In this document: one piece after another, positions 6,008 through 7,164 of the stretch
Position numbering within the stretch: the first letter of the stretch is position 1
How the letters are laid out: each line of letters starts with the position of its first letter
Assembly: GCA_023262245.1 (NCBI GenBank)
Contig: JALRDC010000034.1
Span: 1-7,164 of the forward strand
Reading direction: 5' to 3'
Length of the DNA stretch: 7,164 bases
Source of the DNA: Flavobacteriaceae bacterium
Lineage (GTDB): Bacteria > Bacteroidota > Bacteroidia > Flavobacteriales > Flavobacteriaceae
Notes under the pieces: generated by a model
The model's database searches: none
Told to the model about the DNA's origin: nothing
What the model saw: only the letters and a program-made list of their open reading frames with translations
Position numbers and translations under genes: made by a program

Positions 6008-6886
6008 CTATGGGTTCTTGTGGGACTCAAACATCAATCCCATTACTACAACATGAGGGAATGTAATAGCGGCAAGAAAAGAGAAAAATACAGAGAGGTA
6101 TTGATCTTTGGGAAGGACCCCAAAAAAATAAAATATAATCAATCCTATAAGGGCTAAAATCCAATAGAAAAAAGCAGATTTAAAGTACTCCTTATAAGAT
6201 TTCGAGGTTTCTTTTACGTAGAGATAATTTACTTGTGAGCTTAACGAAGGAAGACTGTGCCACAAAACAAAATACAATCCAAAACCAAACAATAAAGTCC
6301 CTTTGTAAAACAAAAGCGCCAACAGACCCAACACCATCCATTCCACCAGGAAGTCCTTGTAGGTTTTAGAATTGAATCCGGTCAAAATTAAAAGTATGCA
6401 TGCACCTATAAGGAGTGAAATCCAAAAGAAATTATAAGGCATTTGAACTGATGAGATTTGAAAAATTACCGCGGTAACTTCCGTGTAATGAAAATTAAAC
6501 AGCATTAGAAAAATTAAAGCCCCATACGTACTAAAGAAAAAGGAACGTCCCTTTTGCAATTCTAATTTGTTGTGCCAGTGTTGTTCCCCAAAGTGATAAC
6601 AGCTTACTAAAACAAAGGTAAGGAGTGCGATCCCCGGGATAAAGTAAAAGATAAAAATACCTAGCAAAACCACTCCTATATATATAACCCAAAAAGGGAT
6701 CTCCAAAAATCTACTTTTTTGAGTCACTTTTTTAGATAAAATTTTAAGATCATTAGCACCATGTAGGATGCCAAAAGTCAATATTCCCAATATTGAACTG
6801 ATATTTTGCCATTTTTCTGGTAGAAAAAACACAAAAAAGGCACAAATCAATGTAATTAAATGAGAAAAATTAACCTTTTTAGGCAT
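6008..6886 (-). CDS. blh: Brp/Blh-family beta-carotene 15,15'-dioxygenase (retinal synthesis)
   Basis: Blh cleaves beta-carotene symmetrically into two retinals, the chromophore of proteorhodopsin; it is an iron-dependent membrane protein unrelated to animal BCO1. From the ATG at 6886 it has 292 residues and about eight or nine membrane spans (about 7-23, 30-48, 62-83, 85-104, 118-133, 152-170, 180-211, 238-256, 264-284). Family motifs are GILHGANDLKIL (39-50, H42), SCYHFGEQHWH (95-105, H98, H103, H105), YFVLWHSLPS (205-214, H210) and TFPHVVVMG (275-283, H278). A GTG at 6913 in the same frame would add nine residues (KSLTSSFT after the start). I prefer the ATG because the added residues are not part of the first helix, but the GTG is not excluded. 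The gene is head-to-head with the opsin gene, which strongly supports the retinal role. The position usually holding a fourth histidine appears to be Ser214. Codons here end in T, unlike the opsin gene. Confidence 0.94.
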   Translation of the reverse strand: MPKKVNFSHLITLICAFFVFFLPEKWQNISSILGILTFGILHGANDLKILSKKVTQKSRFLEIPFWVIYIGVVLLGIFIFYFIPGIALLTFVLVSCYHFGEQHWHNKLELQKGRSFFFSTYGALIFLMLFNFHYTEVTAVIFQISSVQMPYNFFWISLLIGACILLILTGFNSKTYKDFLVEWMVLGLLALLFYKGTLLFGFGLYFVLWHSLPSLSSQVNYLYVKETSKSYKEYFKSAFFYWILALIGLIIFYFFGVLPKDQYLSVFFSFLAAITFPHVVVMGLMFESHKNP

Positions 6887-6913
6887 TGTAAATGAAGAAG
6901 TTAATGATTTCAC

Positions 6914-6996
6914 AGAAAAATATTAAACAAAAATAAAGTAAATAAGTTTAATTTTTTTTAAATTTATCTAAACAAAAATAAATAATTGATTTAATC
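6914..6996. promoter_or_regulatory. Divergent control region between blh and proteorhodopsin
   Basis: This 83-bp spacer (110 bp if blh starts at 6886) is nearly all A/T and must hold the promoters of both genes. For blh, TATTTTTG on the reverse strand at 6928-6935 matches TAnnTTTG exactly, and a second copy occurs at 6973-6980 within a repeat. For the opsin, only near-matches are seen on the forward strand: TAAGTTTA at 6943-6950 and TAAATTTA at 6959-6966. No Shine-Dalgarno sequence precedes the opsin ATG. Repeats that could bind a regulator are listed separately. Light-responsive opsin expression is known in some flavobacteria; nothing in this spacer by itself proves it here. Confidence 0.6.
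6924..6982 (+). repeat. Two direct copies of TAAACAAAAATAAA, 45 bp apart
   Basis: The 14-mer TAAACAAAAATAAA occurs exactly at 6924-6937 and again at 6969-6982. Both copies are followed within about 16 bases by TTTAAT, so the repeated unit may be a decayed 27-29 bp element. An inverted GTTTA (6946-6950) lies midway, giving TAAAC, GTTTA, TAAAC starting at 6924, 6946 and 6969. In such AT-rich DNA some of this could be chance. Confidence 0.6.
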
Positions 6997-7164
6997 ATGG
7001 AAAAAATTCTAAGCTTAATGACTGTAGCGCCAGCGATGGCCACAGATGACTACGTAGGGTTTACCTTCTTCGTAGGTTGTATGGCGATGATGGCAGCATC
7101 AGCGTTCTTCTTTCTTTCAATGAACTCGTTTGACAACAAATGGAAAACTTCTATTTTGGTGTCA
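6997..7164 (+). CDS. Proteorhodopsin, N-terminal 56 residues (runs off the right edge)
   Basis: The frame from the ATG at 6997 is open to the last base of the window. It encodes a short leader-like N-terminus (MEKILSLMTVAPAMA), then DDYVGFTFFVGCMAMMAASA (17-36) and FFFLSMNSFDNKWKTSILVS (37-56). This is helix A and the start of helix B of flavobacterial proteorhodopsins; DYVGFTFFVG is highly characteristic of the proton-pumping clade and unlike the N-termini of sodium-pumping (NQ) rhodopsins. The protein would bind retinal on a helix G lysine and pump protons outward in light. The ion-motif residues of helix C, the spectral-tuning residue and the retinal lysine all lie beyond the edge, so pump type and colour cannot be read. 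Its adjacency to blh confirms the assignment. Two-codon residues prefer C-ending codons (9 of 14), a sign of high expression. Confidence 0.93.
   Translation, partial: MEKILSLMTVAPAMATDDYVGFTFFVGCMAMMAASAFFFLSMNSFDNKWKTSILVS

Noticed and set aside
6886..6913. GTG at 6913 as the blh start
   Set aside because: It is possible but adds only nine residues outside the first helix; the ATG at 6886 was preferred without decisive evidence.

Overview
The window looks like chromosomal DNA of a marine Bacteroidetes bacterium, most likely a proteorhodopsin-bearing member of the Flavobacteriaceae. Four things point there. The DNA is AT-rich. Several genes carry TAnnTTTG-type -7 promoter boxes close to their starts. 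The QueE, Ffh and ABC-permease sequences are of Bacteroidetes type. A proteorhodopsin gene lies head-to-head with a blh carotene-cleavage gene at the right edge. I see no tRNA, rRNA, CRISPR array, insertion sequence or phage gene, and no non-coding gap over 100 bases.

Left part (1-2385): a partial FtsX/LolE-type ABC permease runs leftward off the edge. It is head-to-head with an exported DUF1343 (NamZ-like, GH171) protein, and the two start codons appear to touch. The DUF1343 gene converges on queE, which makes 7-carboxy-7-deazaguanine for queuosine; their stop codons share four bases (TTAA).

Middle (2386-3757): a 59-bp spacer carries promoter-like boxes for queE (leftward) and for a VOC/glyoxalase-fold protein (rightward). 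The VOC gene is joined by an ATGA stop/start overlap to an unrecognised multi-span membrane protein, so these two form a small operon. That membrane protein converges on folD with a 23-bp overlap.

Right part (3735-7164): ffh (SRP54 GTPase) and folD (C1-folate metabolism) form a leftward operon with 8 bp between them. Upstream, on the same strand, is blh (beta-carotene 15,15'-dioxygenase), which makes retinal. An 83-bp AT-rich divergent control region separates blh from the start of a proteorhodopsin gene, cut off after 56 codons. Blh supplies the chromophore and the opsin binds it, so the two form a light-driven proton-pump module; beta-carotene would have to come from crt genes outside the window.

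Most of the window is housekeeping, and I do not see a convincing new multi-gene system. The points most worth a second look are the repeated TAAAC/GTTTA motifs in the blh-opsin spacer, a probable missing histidine ligand in Blh, the overlapping head-to-head starts near base 575, and the unknown membrane protein coupled to the VOC gene.
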